IMG/VR virus record: IMGVR_UViG_3300048592_000160
Location: 1 to 31,532 of that record
Direction: 5' to 3' (one strand)
Source of the DNA: a virus
DNA: 31,532 nt
The translations under genes were made by a program, and so were the position numbers. The notes beneath the pieces were generated by a model that worked only from the letters and a program-made list of their open reading frames with translations, was not told where the DNA came from and searched no databases. Position 1 is the stretch's first letter. Each line of letters starts with the position of its first letter. Shown here in pieces: positions 1 through 7,354 of this stretch.

Positions 1-2
1 CC

Positions 3-254
3 TTCGAGACCGGGAACCTCATCGGCTTCCCCGTCATGGAGTGCGAGGACATGCCGACTGTCGGCGCGGACTCGCTGTCCATCGCGTTCGGCAACTTCGC
101 CGAGGCCTACACCATCGTGGACCGCACGGGCATCCGTGTCCTGCGTGACGCGCTGACCAACAAGCCGTACATCGGGTTCTACACGACCCGGCGCGTCGGC
201 GGCGGTGCTCTGGACTTCGAGGCGCTGAAGTTCCTCAAGTTCAGCACCACCTGA
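3..254 (+). CDS. Major capsid protein, HK97 fold, C-terminal fragment
   Basis: The reading frame is open from the window edge to the stop at 252-254, so only the last 83 or so residues are present. The end of the protein (GNFAEAYTIVDRTGIRVLRD, then a Gly-rich loop and FEALKFLKFSTT) is typical of the axial domain and C-terminus of HK97-type major capsid proteins, which build the icosahedral shell. The downstream gene order (virion protein, connector, neck, tail tube) fits this placement. A GC-rich hairpin follows the stop. Identification rests on family resemblance and context, because the N-arm, E-loop and any delta domain lie outside the window. Confidence 0.85.
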   Translation, partial: FETGNLIGFPVMECEDMPTVGADSLSIAFGNFAEAYTIVDRTGIRVLRDALTNKPYIGFYTTRRVGGGALDFEALKFLKFSTT

Positions 255-262
255 TCAATAGG

Positions 263-282
263 CCCGGCGCTCGTGCGCCGGG
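263..282 (+). terminator. Intercistronic hairpin after the capsid gene
   Basis: CCCGGCGC-TCGT-GCGCCGGG is a perfect 8-bp stem with a 4-nt loop, 9 nt after the capsid stop. It is followed by a pyrimidine-rich stretch (TCACCTTCCTTCTC) rather than a real T-run. It may act as a partial terminator or as a 3' stabiliser that lets capsid mRNA accumulate above downstream genes. The structure is seen directly; its role is inferred. Confidence 0.5.
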
Positions 283-309
283 TCACCTTCCTTCTCAGGA
301 GACGCACTG

Positions 310-735
310 ATGCGTGACATCACCAACAACCTCCACCTGAAGAACGTTATTCCTCCGGTGGCTGCTCGAACCGACAATACGGCCATCGTGGGAACCGTCG
401 TCGACCGCAAGGGCTACGATGCTCTCATGTTCGCCCTGTCCATCGGCACCAACACCGACGCCAATGCGACCTTCGCCGTTCTCGTCGAAGAGTCGGATGA
501 GTCGGGTGCCAACTTCTCGGCCGTCGCCGATGCCGACCTCAACGGCACCGAGGCCCTCGCGGGCTATCAGTTCGACGACGACACCGAGACGCGGAAGATC
601 GGCTATCGCGGAAACAAGCGCTACGTGCGCCTGACCGTGACGCCGACCGGAAACGACTCCGGCAACATCTTCCTGGCTGCTGTGGCCGTCCTCGGCTACC
701 CGGCCGTCGTGCCGACCGCCAACCCGCCGGCGTGA
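310..735 (+). CDS. Small virion protein, possible capsid decoration or head protein
   Basis: 141 residues. The start is the ATG at 310, preceded by AGGAG at 296-300. There is no signal peptide, membrane segment or catalytic motif. The sequence alternates short hydrophobic and Thr/Asn/Asp-rich stretches (for example VRLTVTPTGNDSGNIFLAAV) and ends in a Pro/Ala tail, which suggests a beta-rich structural protein. It sits between the capsid and connector genes and has its own hairpin on each side, so it may be made at a high level. Decoration proteins often occupy this slot, but I do not recognise the family, and a head-fibre or stabiliser role is equally possible. Confidence 0.6.
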   Translation: MRDITNNLHLKNVIPPVAARTDNTAIVGTVVDRKGYDALMFALSIGTNTDANATFAVLVEESDESGANFSAVADADLNGTEALAGYQFDDDTETRKIGYRGNKRYVRLTVTPTGNDSGNIFLAAVAVLGYPAVVPTANPPA

Positions 736-743
736 CAATCGTT

Positions 744-774
744 GGGGCTCGCCTGATGGCGGGCCCCTTCTTCT
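744..774 (+). terminator. Intercistronic hairpin with T-rich tail
   Basis: GGGGCTCGCC-TGAT-GGCGGGCCCC forms a 10-bp stem (744-753 with 758-767, one G-T wobble), followed by TTCTTCT. It lies 8 nt past the preceding stop and just before the Shine-Dalgarno of the connector gene. It looks like an intrinsic, probably leaky, terminator that separates high-dose head proteins from neck genes. Confidence 0.6.
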
Positions 775-785
775 AGGAGATGGCA

Positions 786-1421
786 ATGGGATACGCTCCG
801 ACACGGTACTCTGCGCCGAACGTTAAGCCGGTCTCCGTGATCGAGGCAAGGCGCCACTGCCGAGTGTCCACAGCTGTGGATGACGAGCTCTTCGAGGCTC
901 TGATCGACGTTGCAGTGCAGCACTTCGATGGATGGAACGGCGTCCTCGGCCGCTGCATGATCTCTCAGACTTGGGACCAGCACTACGACGACTTCAAGTC
1001 GATGGTTCTGCCGTTCCCGACGCTGACCATTACCACGGTCAAGTACGATGACGTGAACGACGCTGAGCAGCTCGTCTCGTCGTCCGACTATGCCCTCAGA
1101 AAGCTGAACACGGGCACGCACCACATCGCTCCACTTGCGCCGTTCACATGGCCGCTTGTGTCGGGCAAGCCTGAGGCTGTTCGCGTTCGCTTCGTCGCCG
1201 GCTTCGGCCCAAGCGCGTCAGACGTTCCTGCGCCCATTCGTCAGGCGTTGCTCCTGACTATCGGGACGATGTACTCGAACACGAAGGCCGACGTTGGCCT
1301 GAGGCGAGTCGTCATCGATGGTGTGGGCAGTCACGAGTGGGACAGCACCGGGATGCTGCTGAAGGCGAACGAGGTTGCCATTGATCGACTCATAGCTCCC
1401 TACAGGCTGGTGTCTCGATGA
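786..1421 (+). CDS. Head-tail connector protein (gp6 / phiE125 gp8-like)
   Basis: 211 residues from the ATG at 786. An earlier in-frame ATG at 780 exists, but AGGAG at 775-779 is correctly spaced only for 786. The opening (P-V-S-V-I-E-A-R-R-H-C-R, then DDELFEALIDVAVQHFDGWNG) has the helical pattern of the gp6/phiE125 gp8 connector family, whose members start with a segment like 'vtlaeaKahLRvd...dd..l..li.aA...ve...g'. Connector proteins form a dodecameric ring beneath the portal. The stop overlaps the next start (ATGA), so translation is probably coupled. A 14-bp palindrome lies inside at 867-880. Confidence 0.75.
   Translation: MGYAPTRYSAPNVKPVSVIEARRHCRVSTAVDDELFEALIDVAVQHFDGWNGVLGRCMISQTWDQHYDDFKSMVLPFPTLTITTVKYDDVNDAEQLVSSSDYALRKLNTGTHHIAPLAPFTWPLVSGKPEAVRVRFVAGFGPSASDVPAPIRQALLLTIGTMYSNTKADVGLRRVVIDGVGSHEWDSTGMLLKANEVAIDRLIAPYRLVSR
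867..880. repeat. 14-bp perfect palindrome TCCACAGCTGTGGA
   Basis: TCCACAGCTGTGGA is its own reverse complement and holds the window-wide enriched hexamer CTGTGG on both strands. Together with the following bases it also resembles a DnaA box (TCATCCACA on the minus strand). It lies inside the connector coding region. Function unknown. Confidence 0.5.
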
Positions 1422-1735
1422 GCTTCTCTGCCTCTACCCGATCCATGATGATAGCACGCGGCGCGAGCACTGTGGTCTTGCGCCGCGAGGGGCTCGACGA
1501 CGCTGACGTGCTGGCTGTTCAGATCAGGCTCTCGAGCACGAGCGAAGAGGCTCGAGGGCTGTCGGCTTACCTTCGTCGGTTTCTGCTGATCGGCGAGGAC
1601 GTGCCCGAGCGCTTCCTGCCGCTGAGGCCGAACGTGGATGTGCTGGTCATCGATGGCCGCGAATGGACGATCACTGGCGTCCACGTAAGGCCTCACAACG
1701 TAGCCTATGAGGTCGAGCTCGAAGGAGTTGGCTGA
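1418..1735 (+). CDS. Small neck protein, probable head-closure (stopper) protein
   Basis: 105 residues, start ATG overlapping the previous stop (ATGA), stop overlapping the next start by 1 nt. The N-terminal half has S/T-rich and Arg/Glu-rich segments. The C-terminal half (P-N-V-D-V-L-V-I-D-G-R-E-W-T-I-T-G-V) looks like the small beta-barrel of head-closure proteins, which typically carry a 'dv..i.g..y.V..v' motif. Its position between connector and neck protein agrees. The exact family is not recognised, so the stopper call leans on gene order. Confidence 0.55.
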   Translation: MSFSASTRSMMIARGASTVVLRREGLDDADVLAVQIRLSSTSEEARGLSAYLRRFLLIGEDVPERFLPLRPNVDVLVIDGREWTITGVHVRPHNVAYEVELEGVG

Positions 1736-2385
1736 TGGCTATCAGAACTCGCGTCGAGCCGCTGGGGCAGGCCATCGAGGCCGTGATAGATAGGACGTTG
1801 TCGCCGAAGGCTCAGGCCATGGCGTTTCGCAAGTTCGCCGAGGCCGAGATCCGCAAGGCCGACAACGTCAACCGCACTGCGCTTGGCCGAGTGCCCGAGA
1901 AGGTGATCTACGTTGACGGTCGTATCAGCGACACGCTCGAGGGGCTCAAGGTGCCCGGCAGTGTCGTCGTCGAGTACGAGGTGGTCAGCGATCTGGTTGA
2001 GCAGATGATGATCTACCTCCGTCGGACTGCCCCCGTGTTGACGGGTCGCTTCCGGGACACGATCTGGATCTACGCCGACGGCGTCCGCGTCATGGACCCA
2101 GCCCAGACTGTGGGTGCCGAGGAGATCATCATTGCGCCGACAACGGCTTACGCTCGGAAGATCGAACGCGGCCAGGGCCAGTTCCCCGGCAAGCTATTCG
2201 AGAACGCTGCCAAGTACGCTCAGAAGAAGTTCAGAGGCGGCGGTGTCTCGGTCAAGTTCACCTTCGCCGACATCACAGGAGGCGATACTCACTTGGGGCG
2301 TTGGGCTCGTAAACGAACTGGGAGAAATCGACACCAGCAAGCTCGAGATCGACGTAACCCCGCACTCATTATAAGGTTCAGGTAA
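1735..2385 (+). CDS. Neck / minor tail protein (gp10-like), C-terminus possibly frameshifted
   Basis: 216 residues as read. The central segment LRRTAPVLTGRFRDTIW followed by YADG and by APTTAYARKIERG matches the pattern of phage neck proteins of the HK97 gp10 type ('apv.tG.lr.si.v...g....Y....e.G'). They join the connector to the tail. The stop overlaps the next start as TAATG. From about 2280 the frame becomes Arg-rich with lower third-position GC, while the +1 frame over 2282-2374 reads like ordinary protein and ends just before the next gene. The end may therefore be frameshifted, although a basic tail ending in NPALII is also plausible for this family. The N-terminal 180 residues are secure. 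Confidence 0.7.
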   Translation: MAIRTRVEPLGQAIEAVIDRTLSPKAQAMAFRKFAEAEIRKADNVNRTALGRVPEKVIYVDGRISDTLEGLKVPGSVVVEYEVVSDLVEQMMIYLRRTAPVLTGRFRDTIWIYADGVRVMDPAQTVGAEEIIIAPTTAYARKIERGQGQFPGKLFENAAKYAQKKFRGGGVSVKFTFADITGGDTHLGRWARKRTGRNRHQQARDRRNPALIIRFR

Positions 2386-2786
2386 TGGCAGACAAGCATG
2401 TCGTGAATGCCTTTCTGGCTTACCTGGCGACGAACTGGAGCCAGACGCCAGTCGTAGGCCCAGATGACGCCGGCGCCGGCAACCCCGGCTCCAGCGAGCG
2501 CCTCACGCTCGAGTTTGACGCCTCTGCGCAAACCCAGACCAGCATGGCGCCCTATGGCACTCCTGCTGCCTGGGAGGAAACAGGCCGAGCGGTCCTGACA
2601 CTGGTCACTCGACCCAATAAGGATCGTGCGGCCAACGACGATATCAAGGAAGATCTGATGGACTTGTTCCGCGCTAAGCGGTTCGACGACATCTGCACTG
2701 AGGACTTGGTGTCGACAGACGAGACGGTCAACGGCTTGAGATATGTAACCGTCGAAGTCGCCTATACCTACTACTTCGTCAAATAG
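2385..2786 (+). CDS. Tail terminator / tail completion protein
   Basis: 133 residues, ATG overlapping the preceding TAA. An N-terminal helix (H-V-V-N-A-F-L-A-Y-L-A) is followed by beta strands with an aromatic end (T-V-E-V-A-Y-T-Y-Y-F). This, with the place directly before the tail tube gene, fits tail terminator proteins (lambda gpU type), which cap the growing tube and give the surface that docks to the head. No catalytic motif. The call rests on size, predicted fold and gene order. Confidence 0.6.
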   Translation: MADKHVVNAFLAYLATNWSQTPVVGPDDAGAGNPGSSERLTLEFDASAQTQTSMAPYGTPAAWEETGRAVLTLVTRPNKDRAANDDIKEDLMDLFRAKRFDDICTEDLVSTDETVNGLRYVTVEVAYTYYFVK

Positions 2787-2797
2787 GAGCATTCTCC

Positions 2798-3745
2798 ATG
2801 GCCATCAATCAGGGCTCTCGTCTGCGTACGGCCTACATCGCCGAGACGACCTGGGGCACCACCCCCGCCACCCCTACCTTCAAGAACCTTCGTCTGACCC
2901 GCAACTCGCTCCGCGGCAACAATGGCACGGCTACCTCGGACGAGATCCGCGACGACCGCAACGTGGTCGACGAGATCGTCCTGTCTCGCTCTGCCGGCGG
3001 CACGCTGGAAGGCGAGTTCAGCTACGGCAGCTTCGACGACCTCATCGAGGCGTGCCTCATGGGCACGTGGACCACCAACGTCCTCAAGGTGGGATCGACT
3101 CTTCGCTCGTTCACCATCGAAGAGACGTCCGAGGTCGGCAGCGCTGCCCCGCGCTACGCTCGCTTCCCCGGCATGATGGTCGACACGTGGTCTCTCGAGG
3201 CTCCGGCCCGCGAGAAGATGATGACTTCCTTCAGCTTCCTCGGGCGCAAGGAGGACCACAGTGACGGTCATACGCTGATCACCGGCGCGACCTACACCGC
3301 GGTCAACTCCGAGAAGATCATCCCCACCTCTGGCTCGCTCGCCATCGGCACCTTCTCCGGCACCGATGTCACGCTCGCTGCTCCGAAGGTCCTGAGCTTC
3401 TCGCTCAACGTCAACAACAACCTGGCCGAACGGCCTGTGGTTGATGATGAGTACTCGCTTCAGCCGCGAGTGGGCAAGTGCGACGTTACCGGAGAGATCA
3501 CGATCTACTTCGAGGACAAGTCGCACTACGAGATCATCGACCGTCACGATCTGGGCGTCCTGTCGGTGACCGTTGGCTTCGAGGCCAACAAGAAGTACAC
3601 GATCCTGCTGCCGCGTCTTCGCTACGGCGACGGCGAGCGTATCGGGAAGACGCTCAACGACGACATCAAGGTCCGCATCCCGTTCCGCGGCACCTACGAT
3701 GGAACCGAGGCCACCAGCATCAAGATCACGAGGGCAGTCGCATGA
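2798..3745 (+). CDS. Major tail protein (tail tube)
   Basis: 315 residues with a good ribosome site (AGGAGC, 7 nt before ATG). The start pattern (GSRLRTAYIAETTWGTTPAT, then LRLTRNSLR and SDEIRDDRN) is characteristic of the phage tail tube family, in which the subunit stacks as hexameric rings. A repeated beta-rich layout with LEGEFSYGSFDDLIEACL fits the first tube domain. High third-position GC suggests strong expression. The stop overlaps the next start (ATGA). Confidence 0.85.
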   Translation: MAINQGSRLRTAYIAETTWGTTPATPTFKNLRLTRNSLRGNNGTATSDEIRDDRNVVDEIVLSRSAGGTLEGEFSYGSFDDLIEACLMGTWTTNVLKVGSTLRSFTIEETSEVGSAAPRYARFPGMMVDTWSLEAPAREKMMTSFSFLGRKEDHSDGHTLITGATYTAVNSEKIIPTSGSLAIGTFSGTDVTLAAPKVLSFSLNVNNNLAERPVVDDEYSLQPRVGKCDVTGEITIYFEDKSHYEIIDRHDLGVLSVTVGFEANKKYTILLPRLRYGDGERIGKTLNDDIKVRIPFRGTYDGTEATSIKITRAVA

Positions 3746-3927
3746 AGCTGAAGGTTCTTCACTCGTTCGAAGCGTATCCCGGCGGTCAGTATCGCTCGTT
3801 CTACGCCGGGGAGATCGTCAACGATCTGGACGACGACTACGCTCAGCTGCTGATCACGAAAGGCCACGTCGAGCCTGTGGACAGCCCAGGGCCTCGTCTT
3901 CCGCTGACCGGCGGAGGCAAGAAGTGA
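3742..3927 (+). CDS. Small conserved-type phage protein, function unknown
   Basis: 61 residues, start overlapping the tail tube stop (ATGA), stop overlapping the next gene's GTG start. The sequence MKLKVLHSFEAYPGGQYRSF followed by YAGEIVNDLDDDYAQLLITKG and VEPV matches a common phage small-protein layout: strand, Gly/Tyr turn, 'G.iv.l.d..A..Li..G.ve'. Such proteins often sit near capsid or tube genes. No function is assigned; a virion accessory role is only an inference from position. Confidence 0.65.
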   Translation: MKLKVLHSFEAYPGGQYRSFYAGEIVNDLDDDYAQLLITKGHVEPVDSPGPRLPLTGGGKK

Positions 3928-4337
3928 AACTCTCTCAGCTTAAGGTCAATTCCGCTGCCATCCGCAGCGGAGTCTGGGTCGAGATCCCATGGCTTGACGG
4001 AGTCGCCATGCGTCTCCGTGGGCTCGAGAATGTCGACTACCAGCGTCGCCGCGCCGACCTTATCCGAGAGAAGGCTGCGGAAGCGAAGGCGAACGGAGTG
4101 CCGCCGGACAAAGTCACCACGATGGACGTTGAGGTCGAGGCATTCGTCGAGTGCCTGATGCTCGATTGGCGTGGGCTGACCGAGGACGACGGCACTCCGA
4201 TCCCGTACTCAGCAGAGCAGGCGCTCGCTTACTTCAAGGACCCGGATCTGATCGATCTGTGGAACGCGGCTTACTGGGCTAGCCAGCAGGTCCGCAATGC
4301 CAAGAAGGAGCAGCTTGAGGAAGACAAGGGAAACTGA
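3924..4337 (+). CDS. Tail assembly chaperone, short form (gpG analogue)
   Basis: 137 residues. The start is GTG at 3924, overlapping the previous stop (GTGA) with GGAGG 6 nt upstream; upstream in-frame ATGs lie inside earlier genes. It is an acidic, helix-rich protein (S-A-E-Q-A-L-A-Y-F-K-D-P-D-L-I-D-L) located between the tail tube and tape measure, the standard place of the chaperone that coats the tape measure during tail assembly. Its final codons GGA AAC TGA are part of a slippery heptamer that yields a longer form. Confidence 0.85.
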   Translation: MKLSQLKVNSAAIRSGVWVEIPWLDGVAMRLRGLENVDYQRRRADLIREKAAEAKANGVPPDKVTTMDVEVEAFVECLMLDWRGLTEDDGTPIPYSAEQALAYFKDPDLIDLWNAAYWASQQVRNAKKEQLEEDKGN

Positions 4338-4711
4338 TAGCCGTCCTTCGTTGGGCAATCGTCTACGGTGAAGACCTCGCCGAGTTTGACGAATGGACAA
4401 AGAGGGACGGCAGGCTACCGGTTCCTCTCAGGACCCAGCCTGAGCTGAGGCCTGAGCTCACTCACATTCTCGAGGCCTTCTGGTCCTTGAGTGGTGATCG
4501 ACATTTTACGAACGGGGTGCCGCTAGCCATCCCGTTCTCCTCCATCGTATCTTACGCTCAGGTGTACGGCTACGATGAAGACCAGGATGCGTTTCGACGG
4601 TTCGAGACTCTGATCCGAGCTCTGGACGCTACCTTCATCAAGGATCGTCACGAGCAGATTGCCGAAGAACGACGAGCCGAAGAAGAGAACCGAAAGAGAG
4701 GGCTCTCATGA
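3924..4711 (+). CDS. Tail assembly chaperone, long frameshifted form (gpGT analogue)
   Basis: Read as 3924-4334 joined to 4334-4711 by a -1 shift on GGGAAAC, giving about 262 residues. After ...EEDKGN the product continues L-I-A-V-L-R-W-A-I-V-Y-G-E-D-L-A and ends in a Glu/Arg-rich helix (AEERRAEEENRKRGLS). The T part has no good independent start before 4487, and its last codons overlap the tape measure start, so it is almost certainly made only by frameshifting. In lambda the fusion recruits tail tube protein to the tape measure. Known in the family; here inferred from heptamer, frame and position. Confidence 0.85.
4328..4334 (+). promoter_or_regulatory. Programmed -1 ribosomal frameshift site GGGAAAC
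   Basis: The heptamer reads G GGA AAC in the chaperone frame, exactly the X XXY YYZ form, and the next codon is the TGA stop. The -1 frame is open from here to 4711 and encodes good protein sequence. This is the same arrangement as the lambda G/GT site (GGGAAAG). The site is seen directly; frameshifting efficiency is unknown. Confidence 0.9.
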
Positions 4712-7353
4712 CGACCACAGTCAACTCTCTGCGCATCGAGGCTTCGGTCGCGGGTGCTGAGACGGCTATTGCGAAGCTGAGAGCCCTCGAAGAAGCTCAG
4801 CGCAAGGTGGGCAAGGCGGGCGATCAGCTCGCCAAGGACACCGACCGCGGGGACAAGTCGTTCGCCAACGCCGCCAAGACTGCTGAGGCTCTCCGTCGGA
4901 AGTACATCGATGGCTACTCGGCCGCCCAGAACTTCCGGGCTGAGGTCGCGCGACTGAACCGGGCTATCGAGGCCGGGACAATCTCTTCCTCGGACGCTGC
5001 CACAGTCCTGTCGGCGCTCAAGTCGAGGATGGATCAGGCTGCCGCTGGCGCAGTGAGCGCTGGCACCCAGATGCAGACGTTTGGCCGCAGTGCAGCGAAC
5101 GCCACGCATCTGACGATGCAGAACATGGGCAACCTGCAGTTCCAGCTGAACGACATTGCGATGGGGCTCGCTACAGGCCAGTCGCCGTTCATCGTCATCA
5201 GTCAGCAGGGCGCCCAGATAGCTCAGATGTTCGGGCCCGGCACGTCTATTCGTAGCGCCATCGCTGCCCTGGGCGCCGGCTTCGTGGCCATGCTGAACCC
5301 GATCAACCTGACTGTGGTAGGTCTCGCCGCGGCAGCCGCTGGCGTCAGCTACCTGTGGTCTACGTGGGACAGCGGCGGTAGTCAGGTCGAGGAGGCGTTG
5401 AAGCGTCATGAGGAGTTGATCTCTCAGATCAAGGACGCTTACGGCGAAGCCGCCAAGGGCGCGAAGGATTACGCCAGCGAGTCGCTCAGCGTCATTCAGG
5501 CTGCTACACAGCAGATGCAAGAAGACCTTCGTGCCGCTGTCCTAGCAGGCGCACAGGACGCTGCGTCGGCATTCCCCGGCCGCAGCTTCACGTCCTACAG
5601 CATGGACGACTTCGAGGGGAGCATTGATGTCCTGAACCGCTTCAGGCAGGCGATGCACGACCTGGACGCGGGCATTGCTTCCGGAGAGCCGAACCTTCGT
5701 CTGTTCCGCGAGCAGATGGCGGCTATTCTGCAGGATGATCGGGCTTCAGAGAGCCAGCGTGCCGCCGCTCGGTACTTCATCGAGATCACCGAGGAGGCAG
5801 GCAAGGCAGCCCGCGCGCTCGAGGCCTACGCTACTGTAGCCAAGACGATCTACGCTACTCGAGCCCCCCATGAAGTCGGGCCTGAGTATCGTGGCCCGGT
5901 GTTGATCGGCCCAGAGGTTCAGCCGCAGCGGCCGCCGAACCTTCTGGACTTCGATCCTGACAAGACCGGCGACACGCCGAAGAAGGAGACCAAGGCGGTC
6001 GACACCTACGCCGAGCTCATGCGGGTCACGGATCAGCGTATCGCTCAGCTTCGTGTCGAGCTCACAGCACTGGGCATGACCGAGGAGGCTGCTCGTCGAT
6101 ATCGTCTTGAGCAGGAGCTGCTTCTTCAGGCTCAGCAGCGTGGCATTGCGCTGTCGCCGCAGGAGGAGCAGCAGCTTCGGAACAAGGCCCAGGTCATGGC
6201 CGAGATCCAGAAGCAGACGGAAGACCTGAAGGATGCCCAGAAGTCCGCCGAAGAGGCCGGCAAGTTCATGGCCTCGACTCTCGAGCAGGCTCTGATGGGT
6301 GTCGTCCAGGGTGGAGATCAGGCGAAGCAGGCTATCATGCGCCTGATCGCTGAGCTCCTCAAGGGTGCACTGATCGGAGAAGGCGCCTTCGCTGGCGTGT
6401 TCAAGCGTCTCGCCGGTGGCGGTGGGTCGAGCGCTGGGGCAGTAGCCCAGACTGTGGACGAAGCTGTCAACGGTCTAGCCGCGGGCACCGAGGTCGGCGC
6501 TGCTCGTCTCGCAGGAGGCGCCGATGCTCAGTCGATGGCCTGGAATTTCTGGGCGTCGAAGGGGCTCAAGCCGCACCAGATTGCCGGCGTCATGGGAAAC
6601 ATCGGTGCAGAGTCAGGCTTCAATCCTTCCGCTGTCGGTGACGGTGGCAAGGCCTGGGGCCTGTATCAGCATCATGCCGACCGTAGAGCCGGCATCAGTG
6701 GCTTCCTCGGCGATCCGATGAAGCAGCACGAGCTGGCCTGGCAGGAGCTGCAGGGTCCCGAGAACCGAGCGTGGAGTGCCCTGATGGGCTCTTCGAACGT
6801 TCGTGAGGCGACTGCTGCCTTCGGTGGCTTCGAACGTCCACAGGGCTTCTCGTGGGGCAACCCGGAAGGGATGCACAACTGGACCGGACGACTGGCTGGC
6901 GCTGAGCAGGCGTTGGCCAAGTTCGGCCAAACCACGATAGGCGCCACGGAAGGACTCGGGACGCTGGGCAAGGGCTTCGTCGATATCGGCGGCGCGCTTG
7001 CAGGGGCCAGCGGAGGTGGCGGAGGTGGCGGCTTCGGCGGGATCATCTCTGCTTTCCTCAGCCTCATCACTGGCGGTGGGTTTGCCAAGGGCGGCGTGAC
7101 TGATCGTCCCGCAGTCTTCGGCGAGGCTGGCCCCGAGGCTGCTGTGCCCCTGCCGGACGGTCGCTCGATCCCGGTCAAGATGCACGGCGGTCGTGGAGGC
7201 AGCAACTACAAGTTCGGTGACACCAACATCACGATCCAGGGCGAGGCCTCTGGCTCCACTGTGGATCGTATCGACAAGAAGATCCGCCGTGCTCAAGCAG
7301 ACCTGATCAAGGAGCTTCAGCGCAGCCGCAGCAACGAATGGCGGGACGACTGA
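4708..7353 (+). CDS. Tail tape measure protein with embedded lysozyme-like domain
   Basis: 881 residues, the longest gene of the tail module, following the frameshifted chaperone as usual. The N-terminus is coiled-coil rich; FQLNDIAMGLATGQSPFIVI with QQGAQIAQMF near residue 150 is a typical tape measure motif, followed by a hydrophobic stretch around 190-215. Residues about 607-730 resemble phage tail lysozyme domains (W-N-F-W...G-N-I-G-A-E-S-G-F-N-P...WGLYQHH), with Glu635 as likely catalytic residue. The C-terminus has GGFAKGGVTDRPAVFGEAGPEA, common at tape measure ends (quoted as two parts: GGFAKGGVTDRP and AVFGEAGPEA). It sets tail length and probably opens peptidoglycan locally during DNA entry. 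Confidence 0.92.
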   Translation: MTTTVNSLRIEASVAGAETAIAKLRALEEAQRKVGKAGDQLAKDTDRGDKSFANAAKTAEALRRKYIDGYSAAQNFRAEVARLNRAIEAGTISSSDAATVLSALKSRMDQAAAGAVSAGTQMQTFGRSAANATHLTMQNMGNLQFQLNDIAMGLATGQSPFIVISQQGAQIAQMFGPGTSIRSAIAALGAGFVAMLNPINLTVVGLAAAAAGVSYLWSTWDSGGSQVEEALKRHEELISQIKDAYGEAAKGAKDYASESLSVIQAATQQMQEDLRAAVLAGAQDAASAFPGRSFTSYSMDDFEGSIDVLNRFRQAMHDLDAGIASGEPNLRLFREQMAAILQDDRASESQRAAARYFIEITEEAGKAARALEAYATVAKTIYATRAPHEVGPEYRGPVLIGPEVQPQRPPNLLDFDPDKTGDTPKKETKAVDTYAELMRVTDQRIAQLRVELTALGMTEEAARRYRLEQELLLQAQQRGIALSPQEEQQLRNKAQVMAEIQKQTEDLKDAQKSAEEAGKFMASTLEQALMGVVQGGDQAKQAIMRLIAELLKGALIGEGAFAGVFKRLAGGGGSSAGAVAQTVDEAVNGLAAGTEVGAARLAGGADAQSMAWNFWASKGLKPHQIAGVMGNIGAESGFNPSAVGDGGKAWGLYQHHADRRAGISGFLGDPMKQHELAWQELQGPENRAWSALMGSSNVREATAAFGGFERPQGFSWGNPEGMHNWTGRLAGAEQALAKFGQTTIGATEGLGTLGKGFVDIGGALAGASGGGGGGGFGGIISAFLSLITGGGFAKGGVTDRPAVFGEAGPEAAVPLPDGRSIPVKMHGGRGGSNYKFGDTNITIQGEASGSTVDRIDKKIRRAQADLIKELQRSRSNEWRDD

Positions 7354-7354
7354 G

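Noticed and set aside
295-804. Long minus-strand open frame opposite the small virion gene, and many similar antisense frames (for example 2771-3547, 4648-5520, 11160-12227)
   Set aside because: They mirror high-GC3 plus-strand genes, are rich in Arg/His/Val without family motifs, lack ribosome sites and run against the operon.
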